From NCBI RefSeq assembly GCF_014280435.1, contig NZ_CP060388.1, forward strand, positions 2,484,501 to 2,548,500: a stretch of DNA of 64,000 bases, read 5' to 3'. Position numbers and translations under genes: made by a program. This stretch comes from Sphingobium sp. KCTC 72723 (GTDB lineage: Bacteria; Pseudomonadota; Alphaproteobacteria; Sphingomonadales; Sphingomonadaceae). This document shows, piece by piece, positions 25,708 to 34,266 of the stretch. The notes under the pieces are model-generated. The model was not told the origin of the DNA, ran no database searches, and saw nothing but the letters and a program-made list of their open reading frames with translations. Numbering within the stretch: position 1 is the first letter of the stretch; the number at the start of each line of letters is the position of its first letter.

Positions 25708-28131
25708 TCAGCGCGACCCGAAATAGAAGCGGACGTTGACACCAAATTCACGCGGCGGGGTAACCGTGCCGCCGGTATAGGGGCTGTTGACGGTGGTTGC
25801 CGCCGTGGTCGCCCCTGTCGCGGTGAAGCCGGTGATCTGCTGATAGCTGGTGAACAGCTGCGCCGTGCGCGTCAGCACCTTGGTCGTGTCGAACAGGTTC
25901 TTGGCGAACAGTGACACTTCCCAACCGCCATCGGGGTCGCGGATGCCCGCATAGAGGTTGGTCAGAGCATAGGCACCGACCTGGTCGAAGCTGTTGCCCG
26001 GATCGCCCTGCGACTTGCCGTTATAATTGACGAGGCCGCGCACGAAACCATCGACCTTGCCCGAAATCGCGGTGTGATATTCGCTCTGCAACGTCACCGT
26101 GACCGGCGGCATGAACGAAGCGCGCTGCGACACGTTGCAGGACGCCAGGTTGTTGGATCCGACTGCGGCCTGCAATTGCGCCAGAGTGGGCGCGGCGTTG
26201 GACGCATCGGGGGTGCCATCCTTGTTCAGGTCGTTGCACGGGATGTTGCCGCCCTTGATCTTGCCCAGCGAATAGCTGGCGCTTAGGCCGACATTGAAGC
26301 CACGGGCGACTTCGACGTTGAATTCGCCTTCGACCCCGTTCACTTCCACCGGCACCGCGCCGACGAAGTTGAAGGCGGCAACCTGCTGCGCTGTTCCCGT
26401 CACCGCGCCTGCCGCGTTACGGACAGCAACGGTGTTGATATAATAGACGCCGTTATTGGGCACGCGGAACGGGAAATTCTTGTAGGTCTGGTGATAGAGC
26501 GTGCCGTTGAAGCGCGCCCGGCCACCCATCAACGTGCTTTTGAAGCCCAGTTCATAGGATTTGGACGTTTCGGGCGGCAGGTTGAGGAAGCTGTTTTCCA
26601 GCGCCGACTTCACGATGTTGAAATCGCCCACCACGTTCAGGCCCGGCCGCATCGAGCTGCCCGTTGCGGCATAGACCAGGAAGTCGGGGGAGAAATTATG
26701 CTTCACCGACGCGCTGTAGATCAGCTTCTTGAGATCCTGCGTATCGTTGGTCAACGCATTGCCATTGACCGCAAGCCGGCTGAGCGAGGTATATTTGATC
26801 TGGCGCAGACCGCCGGACAATTCGGTCTTTTCACCCAGATGCGCGGTCAGGTTGCCATAAAATGACTGTTCATGGGTTTCGTTGCCACGGGCCACGTTGG
26901 TGGTCACGATCGACGCGATACTGCCACCGAAGCTAGCGGGCAGACGAACGACGGTCAGGCTGCTGAGGTTGGTTGGGGACGTCAGCTTGCTGTCGAAGAA
27001 GCCGACCACATAGTCGAACATGCCGAACACACGTTCTTCATTCTGAAGCCGGACTTCATGCGATGTCGCCTTTGCCACGGTCTGCGTGATCTGGTTGATG
27101 TCGCGGCCGATGAAGACGTTGGCATCATCCGAATTGTCGGTCGAGTAGAATTGCTGCTTCGTCCGCTGCCCCTGATAGATCAGCCGCTGGCCCCACTGCG
27201 CCACTTCCGCGCGCCAGTTGTAGATGTCGAACGTCTGGTTGACGATGCGCGGCGTTTCCTGGATCGACAGGCGGTCCTTTGCGGTCAGCAGCACCGGGCT
27301 GACCGGCGCGGCAGGGTTCACTTCGCTGAAGGAAATCGCCTGATCGTAGGTCCGGGCTTCCCGGTCCATAAACTGGTAGGTGCCTTCCAGCTTGATCCAG
27401 TCCGCAGGCTCGATCGCGCCAGTGACGCGATAGCTTTTTGTGCGCGAATGGGGATCGGGCGCACCGGCGGTGCGCACCAGCGGACGGACGCGGTCGGCTT
27501 CATTTTCGTCCCACAGGCCGGAAACGCGGATCGCCGCGATGCCTTCGATGATGGGAAGGTTCAGGCCGCCCTTGAAGTTCAGCGTGCCGATGTCGTTGCC
27601 GGTCCAGTCGGCAAAGCCGCCAAACTGGTTCAGGTCGGGCTTGCGCGCGGTGATGGTGATCGAACCCGATGGCGAAGCGCGACCGCGCAAGGTGCCCTGC
27701 GGCCCGCGCTGCACTTCGATCTGGCCGATGTCATACATTTGCTGAAGGATGGCGCCCGCCGAAATCGGGGCGTCGTTGAAGTAGAATTCGACCGTGCCGT
27801 TATTGCCGCTGGCATTGGCGTCGAAATTGACGCCGCGCAACCGGGCGTTGCCGCCAATGCCATTGGCGTTGGTGGTCAGTTCCAGACCCGGCGCGAGCGA
27901 TTTGACTTCGGTGAATTCGCGAAAGTTGAGGTTGCCGATCGATGCTGCGGTCACGGCGTTGATGACGGCGGGGACGTCCTGCACATCTTCTTCACGGCGA
28001 CGGGCCTGCACGATGATGGTGGCCGCATCGAAGCCGCCGTCCTGCGGCGCTTCCTGCGCCATGGCAGGGGTCGACACGGTCAGGGCCGCCATGCTGGCAC
28101 CCATCAGATAATAGGCTGTCATGCGTTTCAC
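25708..28131 (-). CDS. TonB-dependent outer-membrane receptor
   Basis: 807 residues starting at GTG 28131. The start is fixed by GGGGAGG 8-9 bp upstream and by a good signal peptide (VKRMTAYYLMGASMAALTV, cleaved near AMA-QEA). The mature N-terminus has a TonB-box-like stretch (AATIIVQARRREEDVQDVP), the plug domain (GGNARLRGVNFDANASGNNG; IEVQRGPQGTLRGRASPSG) and a beta-barrel ending in the aromatic terminus FGVNVRFYFGSR. Sphingomonads use such receptors for hydrophobic carbon sources, so it is probably the uptake port for the pathway substrate (inference). It is monocistronic, with its own terminator, and divergent from a TetR gene. Confidence 0.93.
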   Translation of the reverse strand: MKRMTAYYLMGASMAALTVSTPAMAQEAPQDGGFDAATIIVQARRREEDVQDVPAVINAVTAASIGNLNFREFTEVKSLAPGLELTTNANGIGGNARLRGVNFDANASGNNGTVEFYFNDAPISAGAILQQMYDIGQIEVQRGPQGTLRGRASPSGSITITARKPDLNQFGGFADWTGNDIGTLNFKGGLNLPIIEGIAAIRVSGLWDENEADRVRPLVRTAGAPDPHSRTKSYRVTGAIEPADWIKLEGTYQFMDREARTYDQAISFSEVNPAAPVSPVLLTAKDRLSIQETPRIVNQTFDIYNWRAEVAQWGQRLIYQGQRTKQQFYSTDNSDDANVFIGRDINQITQTVAKATSHEVRLQNEERVFGMFDYVVGFFDSKLTSPTNLSSLTVVRLPASFGGSIASIVTTNVARGNETHEQSFYGNLTAHLGEKTELSGGLRQIKYTSLSRLAVNGNALTNDTQDLKKLIYSASVKHNFSPDFLVYAATGSSMRPGLNVVGDFNIVKSALENSFLNLPPETSKSYELGFKSTLMGGRARFNGTLYHQTYKNFPFRVPNNGVYYINTVAVRNAAGAVTGTAQQVAAFNFVGAVPVEVNGVEGEFNVEVARGFNVGLSASYSLGKIKGGNIPCNDLNKDGTPDASNAAPTLAQLQAAVGSNNLASCNVSQRASFMPPVTVTLQSEYHTAISGKVDGFVRGLVNYNGKSQGDPGNSFDQVGAYALTNLYAGIRDPDGGWEVSLFAKNLFDTTKVLTRTAQLFTSYQQITGFTATGATTAATTVNSPYTGGTVTPPREFGVNVRFYFGSR

Positions 28132-28223
28132 AGAAAAATCCTCCCCATCAAGGCGCCTCACCCGATCTTGGGCCTGGTGCGGCGCAGTCGTCATTGTGCT
28201 TTTGTGAGTCTCGTTATGCCCGA

Positions 28224-28264
28224 TTAAAATGATGCGCGAAGCCCTTACCCAACAGGTGTGTCTA
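28224..28264. promoter_or_regulatory. Receptor promoter with operator-like sequence
   Basis: Read on the minus strand, ACACACCTGTTG (28250-28261) runs directly into a TTGGGT -35 (28247-28252); TTTTAA (28224-28229) is a -10 candidate at 17-bp spacing. The same 12-mer stands in front of the Rieske gene at 28946. The site lies between the divergent receptor and TetR genes. The rest of 28132-28361 shows nothing else I recognise. Confidence 0.5.
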
Positions 28265-28361
28265 TATATCGCCGCTGCGATTCTGACCTGATCTTGGGGG
28301 TTTGGCGCACTATCGCCCAGGCATTTTTGCAAAGCAGGCGCAGTTGCGGCATGACGCGGCC

Positions 28362-28940
28362 ATGACCGACCAGCCAGCACAGCGCCGCCGCAACCGCGCG
28401 TTCGACGAGACTCACCAGGCACTGATCGAAACGGCTGTGCGGCTGATTTCGGAAAAAGGGGCGTCAGCACTGTCGATCGCGCAATTGGCACGCGAAGCGG
28501 CGATCGACCGCACGAGCGTCTATTATCATTTTCGCAGCCGCGACGAATTGATGGGTGCCGTCCGGCAATGGTCCTCTGCCCAACTCGCCGCCGCCTTCAC
28601 AGGGCCAGGTTCGCAGGATGAGCGGATCGACCATATTACGCGTTTCGTGCTGAACCACCCGGCGCTGATCCAGCTCTGGATCGCCGATTTCCTGTCTGGC
28701 GACGATATAAGGGACAGTTATCCGCATTGGGACGAACTGGTGAAGGCCATTTCGGGGATGGCCGAGAATCGGGGCATCGACCCCGAAATTTTCTGCACCA
28801 TGCTGATTACCGGATCGGTGATCGGTCCACGGATATTCCGTAACGCCGTCCGCCCGGACATGTCCGACGAAGAGATAGTCGCGCGATTCCGTCATGAACA
28901 GAAGCGGTTGCTGGAAGGGCTGAACCTGCTTCGGGCATAA
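28362..28940 (+). CDS. TetR-family regulator
   Basis: 192 residues from ATG 28362; an upstream TTG at 28302 is less likely. The HTH reads ALSIAQLAREAAIDRTSVYYHFRSRDEL (about 35-62), a clear TetR DNA-binding domain, followed by a helical ligand domain. It lies between the receptor gene (divergent) and the Rieske oxygenase gene (73 bp downstream, same strand). The same 12-bp sequence precedes both neighbours, so it is the obvious candidate regulator of uptake and first oxygenation (inference). Confidence 0.88.
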   Translation: MTDQPAQRRRNRAFDETHQALIETAVRLISEKGASALSIAQLAREAAIDRTSVYYHFRSRDELMGAVRQWSSAQLAAAFTGPGSQDERIDHITRFVLNHPALIQLWIADFLSGDDIRDSYPHWDELVKAISGMAENRGIDPEIFCTMLITGSVIGPRIFRNAVRPDMSDEEIVARFRHEQKRLLEGLNLLRA

Positions 28941-28945
28941 TTTCT

Positions 28946-28982
28946 ACACACCTGTTGAATTTAATGCGGATCGCGCTATTCT
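28946..28982 (+). promoter_or_regulatory. Rieske operon promoter with shared operator-like sequence
   Basis: ACACACCTGTTG (28946-28957) overlaps a TTGAAT -35 (28955-28960). A TATTCT -10 (28977-28982) follows at 16-bp spacing, 31 bp before the Rieske start codon. The layout matches the receptor promoter at 28224-28264. Confidence 0.55.
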
Positions 28983-29013
28983 CTGCTGCATAAGATGTAG
29001 CGAGAGGATCAGC

Positions 29014-30207
29014 ATGAACGCGCCCGTTCCCGCCTTTACGCCCGTGTGCGATGGCGATGTCGCCTTTCTGGGCACCGATCCCATTCCCGCCGGGCCATAT
29101 CACGAAGCCAGTTGGTATGAGGCCGAACGGCAGGCGATATTCCTGAAGGACTGGATCGAGATCGGCCATGTCTGCGAACTGCCCGAACCGGGCAGTTTCA
29201 TGCGGCGCGACCTTGAATTCGCCAAAGCATCGCTGCTGATCGTGCGTGGAAAGGATGGCATGATCCGCGCCTTCCACAATGTCTGCACGCATCGCGGCAC
29301 GCAGTTGGTGGAACAGGCGCAGGGCAAGGCGGCGACCTTCAGCTGCCCCTATCATCGCTGGACCTTCGGTAGCGACGGAGCGCTGATTTCAGCGCCCGAT
29401 TTCGAGCAGTTTCATGTTTCCAAGGCCGATTGCGCATTGCCGCAGGTCGCGCTGTCCCTGTGTGCCGGGCTGATCTTCATCAGCTTTGCCGCGGACCCGC
29501 CGCCCTTGCGCGACTGGCTGGGCGGTCTGGCGGAACGGCTGGAAGCGTTGCCGGTGGCGCGGGCGACGACCTTCTCCGAATATGTCTATGACATCGACGC
29601 CAACTGGAAGCTGACCTATGATAATTTCCAGGAAAATTATCATCTGCGCTTCATCCATCCGCGCACCGGGCTGGCGACGCTGGGAACGGACAATCCCTAT
29701 GGTTATCCGCTGCGCTATGATTTCTACGGCGTCCATCGCACCCAGACCATCTGGTCCAACCCCGCCCCGCGCGTTCAGCCGATGCAGCGTTTCGCGTTCG
29801 GCAAGGGGTTTGGCGCGGCGGCCGCGCGCGATCTGGTCGGCGGAGCGCATGACCGGGACTATTTCGCGCTGTTCCCCAATTTCTTCCTGCTGGGCACCCC
29901 GGCGCAACATTTCTCCCATGTCGTCTATCCGATCGATGCGACCAGGTCGCGCGGGGTGATCCGCATCTATTGGGTGGGCGAGGATGGCAGCGCCAGCGAA
30001 CGCTTCGCCCGCGAATTTGCCATGGCGACCGCGCGCGACATCCATGCCGAGGATCGCGCCGTGATAGAGGCGGGACAGCGCGGACTTTCCAGCGGGGCGC
30101 TGACACATATCCATTTCCAGACGCAGGAAGCGCTCTGCCGTCATCTTTACAACGGCGTGCGCGATGCGGTCGAAAGCTGGCGCGCAACGCAGGAGGCCAA
30201 GGCATGA
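29014..30207 (+). CDS. Rieske non-heme iron oxygenase, catalytic subunit
   Basis: 397 residues. The Rieske 2Fe-2S ligands are C91, H93, C111 and H114 (CTHRG and CPYH). The mononuclear iron site is H210 and H215 (ENYHLRFIHP). The residue bridging the two centres, Asp in naphthalene-type dioxygenases, is Glu (E207), as reported for carnitine oxygenase CntA. It is a single-component alpha subunit: no beta subunit, ferredoxin or reductase gene adjoins, so electron-transfer partners must come from elsewhere. It probably hydroxylates or demethylates the pathway substrate. GAGAGGATC precedes the ATG. Its stop overlaps the next start (ATGA). Confidence 0.92.
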   Translation: MNAPVPAFTPVCDGDVAFLGTDPIPAGPYHEASWYEAERQAIFLKDWIEIGHVCELPEPGSFMRRDLEFAKASLLIVRGKDGMIRAFHNVCTHRGTQLVEQAQGKAATFSCPYHRWTFGSDGALISAPDFEQFHVSKADCALPQVALSLCAGLIFISFAADPPPLRDWLGGLAERLEALPVARATTFSEYVYDIDANWKLTYDNFQENYHLRFIHPRTGLATLGTDNPYGYPLRYDFYGVHRTQTIWSNPAPRVQPMQRFAFGKGFGAAAARDLVGGAHDRDYFALFPNFFLLGTPAQHFSHVVYPIDATRSRGVIRIYWVGEDGSASERFAREFAMATARDIHAEDRAVIEAGQRGLSSGALTHIHFQTQEALCRHLYNGVRDAVESWRATQEAKA

Positions 30208-30545
30208 GCATGTTGCCCACAGGATTTGAGGCGCTCGACCCGTTCGTCGCGGACTGGGCGATCGAGGGCGCAGCGGCGCGGGCCGCGCGACGGACCCGAT
30301 CGACCCCGCAAGAGCGGCAAGGCTTTTTCGATGCAGCCGCCCCTCTGCTGGACGCGGCGCTGGATCGGCTGGACGCGACTCCCCTGCCCGATCAGGACGA
30401 CGCGGAACGGCGATTGATGCTGCTGTGCCTGTCGCTGGCCCATGTCGCGCAGGCGGTGGAGATACAGGCGGAGGACGAGATTCGCCATGCGCCGCACCGC
30501 GAAGCGATGCGCATCGTCCGCGCGCCTGCCGACACGCATATCTAG
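30204..30545 (+). CDS. Small helical protein, function unknown
   Basis: 113 residues, rich in Ala, Asp and Arg and apparently all helical (AERRLMLLCLSLAHVAQAVE). No cofactor motif, signal peptide or membrane segment. The start at 30204 overlaps the Rieske stop and has AGGAGG at 30191-30196, well spaced, so it is a real translationally coupled gene. Its place directly after an oxygenase subunit suggests an accessory role, but I do not recognise the family. Confidence 0.7.
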   Translation: MSMLPTGFEALDPFVADWAIEGAAARAARRTRSTPQERQGFFDAAAPLLDAALDRLDATPLPDQDDAERRLMLLCLSLAHVAQAVEIQAEDEIRHAPHREAMRIVRAPADTHI

Positions 30546-30555
30546 GAATCGCGTC

Positions 30556-31362
30556 ATGGACATGGGATTGAACGGCAAGATCGCAATCGTCACCGGCGCG
30601 ACCGCCAATATCGGGCGAGCCATCACGCTGGGACTGGCGGCGGAGGGCGCCGCGATCGTTGCGGTGGGGCGTGACGAGGCAGCAGGCGCGCGGTTGGTGG
30701 CGCTATGTCTGGAACGGGGCGCGACGCGCGCCACCTTCATAGCCGCCGACCTCACCGATCCGGCGGCTCCGGCGCAGATCCTGACTGCGGCTGGCGGGCC
30801 GGTCGCGGTGCTGGTCAACAATGTCGGGGGCAATGTCGGTGCGGGCTTTTTTGCCGAGTCCGATCCGGCCACATGGGCCGGCGATATCGACATCAATCTG
30901 GGCACCGTTTTGCGCATGACCCATGCGGCGCTGCCCGGCATGATCGCCGCGAAGGCAGGCGCGATCGTCAATATCGGGTCAACGGCGGGAATCGTGGGCG
31001 ACTATATGCTGCCGGTCTATTCGGCGGCCAAGGCAGCGGTGCATGGCTTTACCAAAGTGCTGGCCAAGGAAGTTGGCCAGCATGGCGTGCGGGTCAATTG
31101 CGTTGCACCCTATGGCACGGTGTCGACCGATCCCGATGCGTTCAGCGCGGGTAGTCGGTTCAACCGCGACCATGGTTTTTTCAGCACGGCGTTCGCGGGA
31201 ACCGGCGCGGAGGATATGGCCAGACGCGCGCGCCAGACCGTGCTGGGTCGCCCGGTCGCCACGGCCGACGAAGTGGCGTCGCTCGCCATATATCTGGCGA
31301 GCGACAAGGCCAGCTTCATCACTGGGCAGGTCTATCCGGTGGATGGCGGCAGCCTGCTCTAG
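30556..31362 (+). CDS. SDR-family oxidoreductase
   Basis: 268 residues, classical SDR: TGATANIG (13-20), NNVGG (88-92), S142, Y155 and K159 (YSAAK), and C-terminal FITGQVYPVDGGSLL. It begins 10 bp after the small helical protein as the last gene of the Rieske operon. It likely oxidises the alcohol or diol produced by the oxygenase (inference). The ATG at 30556 matches the start of homology. Confidence 0.91.
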   Translation: MDMGLNGKIAIVTGATANIGRAITLGLAAEGAAIVAVGRDEAAGARLVALCLERGATRATFIAADLTDPAAPAQILTAAGGPVAVLVNNVGGNVGAGFFAESDPATWAGDIDINLGTVLRMTHAALPGMIAAKAGAIVNIGSTAGIVGDYMLPVYSAAKAAVHGFTKVLAKEVGQHGVRVNCVAPYGTVSTDPDAFSAGSRFNRDHGFFSTAFAGTGAEDMARRARQTVLGRPVATADEVASLAIYLASDKASFITGQVYPVDGGSLL

Positions 31363-31375
31363 ATTTGCGTTTGGT

Positions 31376-31409
31376 GCATTTTCGCAGAAGCCACCTGCTT
31401 TGAAAATGC
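31376..31409. terminator. Hairpin between convergent genes
   Basis: Inverted repeat GCATTTTC (31376-31383) and GAAAATGC (31402-31409), with an inner GCAG/CTGC pair, lies between the convergent SDR and VOC genes. A GAAAATGCTCTAG-like sequence often occurs at gene ends in alphaproteobacteria; it probably works as a bidirectional terminator, though the T-runs sit inside the stem. Confidence 0.5.
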
Positions 31410-31410
31410 T

Positions 31411-31791
31411 CTAGTCGGGCGGGCCGAAGCGGAAGATGACCAGCTTGTTGCCGTCGAGGTCGCGGAAATAAGCACCGTAAAAGCCGTTGGGATCGTCGCC
31501 CCGGATGCCGGGCTTGCCTTCGCACTGGCCACCCAGTTCCAGCGCCCTGGCATGGACGGCGTCCACCACGGCGCGGCTTTCGGCCGGAATGCCGACCTGA
31601 TTGCCGTTGCCGGGCGATGCTTCGCCTTCAAACGGCCGACCGATCAGCAACATGCCGCCATCGCCCGATTTATAGGCGACGACATCGGGCCGGTCGAAGG
31701 CGCGAACCGCGCCCAGCAGGGCGGCGATGGCATCGTAGAAGATTTTGGCGCGATCAAGGTCGCGCGTGCCGAAGCGGGCCATGCCGATCAT
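31411..31791 (-). CDS. VOC (glyoxalase/bleomycin-resistance) superfamily protein
   Basis: 126 residues with two beta-alpha-beta units: FGTRDLDRAKIFYDAIAALL and, near the end, YGAYFRDLDGNKLVIFRF. The His that commonly starts the first strand of metal-binding VOC enzymes is absent, so metal dependence is doubtful. The start overlaps the upstream VOC gene's stop by 4 bp (ATGA). Function not assigned; possibly a small-molecule isomerase or binding protein. Confidence 0.8.
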   Translation of the reverse strand: MIGMARFGTRDLDRAKIFYDAIAALLGAVRAFDRPDVVAYKSGDGGMLLIGRPFEGEASPGNGNQVGIPAESRAVVDAVHARALELGGQCEGKPGIRGDDPNGFYGAYFRDLDGNKLVIFRFGPPD

Positions 31792-32261
31792 GCGGGGCGT
31801 CCTCCCATAGCGGCCCAGCGGTCGGGCACCATCCAGCAATATTCGGTATAATGGCCCAGCCAGGCGCGGGTATCGAGATAGAGAAACTCCAGCATGCCGG
31901 GCGTGCCGCCTTTCAGCACGATGGGATAAGGCTGTTGATCGACCCGCGCCATGAAGGCGTCCCAATCGTCCACCAGATGGCAGATATGGTGGAATTTCAA
32001 CCGGTCGTCGGCGGGCAGCGCGTCGCGATAGAGCGACAGCACGTCGCCGTCGATTGGCTGGATCAGTTCGAACTGCGTGTCGCCGACCCAGACGAAGGCG
32101 AGTTTCTGCACGCCCACGCCCTCCCCCTGCGGGGTCCACAGATTGACCGATACCTGCGTTTCCATGAGCAGCCGGATATCCGCGCGTTCCTTGAACTCCG
32201 ACACGGCCTTGTCGACATTGCGGGTCACATAGGCGTTTTGATAATGGCGTCCGACGATCAT
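31788..32261 (-). CDS. VOC superfamily protein (glyoxalase-like)
   Basis: 157 residues. Candidate metal ligands are the first-strand His (GRHYQNAYVTRNVDKAV), the Glu of FELIQPI and the His pair of FHHICHLVDD, so this one, unlike its partner, may be a metal-dependent VOC enzyme such as an epimerase, lyase or dioxygenase. It is coupled to the smaller VOC gene and lies 129 bp downstream of the AraC gene in the same direction. I see no obvious signal in that gap. Confidence 0.82.
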   Translation of the reverse strand: MIVGRHYQNAYVTRNVDKAVSEFKERADIRLLMETQVSVNLWTPQGEGVGVQKLAFVWVGDTQFELIQPIDGDVLSLYRDALPADDRLKFHHICHLVDDWDAFMARVDQQPYPIVLKGGTPGMLEFLYLDTRAWLGHYTEYCWMVPDRWAAMGGRPA

Positions 32262-32390
32262 CGTCCTGACCTCTCCCGATCCATGATTTTGTCGTTATCG
32301 TGGACAGCAAGATGGACATAGCAATCGCATTTGGCCAAGCCGCAGATATGTCGCCATCCGGACGAAATATCGCCAAGCAGCCATAGCGGA

Positions 32391-33278
32391 TCAGGCCGGT
32401 GGGGGCAGGCGGCGCTGGCGGAACTGGCGCGGCGTAGCCCCGGTGGCGCGGCGGAAGGCGAAGGCGAAACTGGACGGGGAAGCAAAGCCGAGCGCGAAGG
32501 CAATGGCCTTCACACTGTCGCTGCTGGCCAGCAGCCGCTTGGCCATGTCGATGCGGGTCTGGGCGATATGATCGCCGATCGAATGGCCGCGCGCGGCGCG
32601 GAAACCGCGCGTCAACTGCCGGGCGGACATGTTGCACAGCGCCGCCAGTTCCTCCAGCGCGGGCGGCGGGCCGGGCTGGTGCAGCCGTTCGTCGATGCGG
32701 CGCAACCGCCATGAGGCAAGGCCGCCGGTAATCGGTCCCTGCGCAATCGCCTGACAATAGCGGGCGACTTCGATCGCCAGTTGCTGGGCGATGAGTTCGG
32801 CCAAAATCGCGCTGCCTGCGCCGGGATGGCGCACTTCTTCGGCCAGCCGGAACAGGCAGGCGCGCATATGGGGGTGCGCGATGTCCAGCCCCGCCGCCAG
32901 CCGCCGGTCTGTCCATTCGATGCCGCCATCGTCCAGCCAGCGGTCGATGGCGGCGGCGGGAATTTCGCACACGACCGACGCCTGCCGTCCGCCCGATTCG
33001 CTGCGGACATGGATGCCCTCACCCGGCGGCACGAGGAAGATTTCGCCCAGCGGTTCGTAGCGATGCGGCCCCCACCGCTCACGATAGCAGCCACGCGCCT
33101 TTTCCGGGCGGGGCGTCAGGCACAGGTCCAGCCAATAATGATCGGTGCGGCGAAACAGCCGGTCGGTCGGCTGTTCCAGATGCAGCCGCATGATCCGCAC
33201 CTGCGCCGACGGGACGACCAGTTCCGCTTCGAAAATGGATTCGGCATATGTTTCTCTTGGCGTTTCGCCTGATGGCAT
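32391..33278 (-). CDS. AraC-family regulator
   Basis: 295 residues. The C-terminal double HTH is clear: ALEELAALCNMSARQLTRGF, then DSVKAIAFALGFASPSSFAFAFRRATGATPRQFR (about 190-288). The N-terminal 180 residues form a sensor domain with a VPPGEGIHV cupin-like strand. It probably senses a pathway compound. The gene is divergent from the SDR-ADH-MBL-sulfotransferase operon and upstream of the two VOC genes, so it may control either set. Confidence 0.88.
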   Translation of the reverse strand: MPSGETPRETYAESIFEAELVVPSAQVRIMRLHLEQPTDRLFRRTDHYWLDLCLTPRPEKARGCYRERWGPHRYEPLGEIFLVPPGEGIHVRSESGGRQASVVCEIPAAAIDRWLDDGGIEWTDRRLAAGLDIAHPHMRACLFRLAEEVRHPGAGSAILAELIAQQLAIEVARYCQAIAQGPITGGLASWRLRRIDERLHQPGPPPALEELAALCNMSARQLTRGFRAARGHSIGDHIAQTRIDMAKRLLASSDSVKAIAFALGFASPSSFAFAFRRATGATPRQFRQRRLPPPA

Positions 33279-33433
33279 TGCCCTCTCCTGCCCTTGCTTG
33301 GTCTTGGCCCTATCGGTGGATTATGGCCCGATTACGACAGTCAGGTCAATTGCGGGGCGAACCGCGCTGATCGACAATCGCCCCAGCAGAATGACCGCCA
33401 GCGGGCGGCGATATTTCTTTAGGAGAGCGACAG
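33279..33433. promoter_or_regulatory. AraC/SDR divergent control region
   Basis: 155 bp between divergent genes, with a 7-bp inverted repeat GGGGCGA-N17-TCGCCCC (33354-33384). It may be an operator or the stem of a leader hairpin. No clear promoter hexamers. Confidence 0.3.
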
Positions 33434-34252
33434 GTGGCGGGTCTTTTCGACTGTTCGGACAAGGTGACGCTGGTGACCGGCGGCAATGGCGGCATCGGGC
33501 TGGGCTTTGCGCGTGGCGTGGCCAAGATGGGCGGCAAGATCGCCATCTGGGCGCGCAATGCGGACAAGAACGCAGCGGCCAAGGCGGATTTGCTGGCGGC
33601 GGGCGCGAGCCGGGTGGAAACCTATCAGGTGGATGTGGCGTCCGAAGAGGCGATCATCGCGGGCTATGCGCAATTGCTGGCCGATTTCGGGCGGGTCGAT
33701 TGTGTGTTCGCCAATTCGGGTCGCGCGTCGCGCAGCCGGTCAGTGCTGACGCTGGATTCGGCCGAATGGCATGATCTGATGGCGGTGAACCTGCACGGGG
33801 CTTTTTTCACCCTGCGCGAAGGGGCCAAGGCCATGGTTGCACGGGCGGAAGCCGGCGAGCCGGGCGGCAGCCTGGTCTATTGCGGTAGCCTGTCCATGTT
33901 CCACGGCATGCCGGGCATCAACAATTATGCCGCGTCCAAGGGCGGCATGGGCGCAGCGGTGCGCGGCATGGCGGCGGAACTGGGCAAATATGAGATCCGC
34001 GCGAACAGCATCGCGCCCGGCTATGTCAAAACCGGTATTGGCGGCGGCGATGATCTGAGCGAGGAAATGAAGGCGCGCATGGCCGCCGTGGACGCGCATT
34101 TTTCCGCCAAGACCCCGATCCACCGGCCCGGCGCGATCGAGGATTTCGAGGGGATCGGCGCCTATCTCTGCTCCGATGCATCGCGGTTCCACACCGGCGA
34201 TACCATCGTGATCGACGGCGGCAGCCTGATCTATCCCCCCTACGCCTTCTGA
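33434..34252 (+). CDS. SDR-family oxidoreductase
   Basis: 272 residues from GTG 33434, with AGGAGAG at 33421-33427. Motifs: VTGGNGGIG (14-22), ANSG (93-96), S152, Y165 and K169 (YAASK), and a C-terminal HTGDTIVIDGGSLIYPPYAF. First gene of a four-gene rightward operon with alcohol dehydrogenase, metallo-beta-lactamase-fold and sulfotransferase genes. Likely a gluconate-5-dehydrogenase-like SDR acting on a secondary alcohol; substrate unknown. Confidence 0.9.
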   Translation: MAGLFDCSDKVTLVTGGNGGIGLGFARGVAKMGGKIAIWARNADKNAAAKADLLAAGASRVETYQVDVASEEAIIAGYAQLLADFGRVDCVFANSGRASRSRSVLTLDSAEWHDLMAVNLHGAFFTLREGAKAMVARAEAGEPGGSLVYCGSLSMFHGMPGINNYAASKGGMGAAVRGMAAELGKYEIRANSIAPGYVKTGIGGGDDLSEEMKARMAAVDAHFSAKTPIHRPGAIEDFEGIGAYLCSDASRFHTGDTIVIDGGSLIYPPYAF

Positions 34253-34266
34253 TCGGAACCGCCCCC

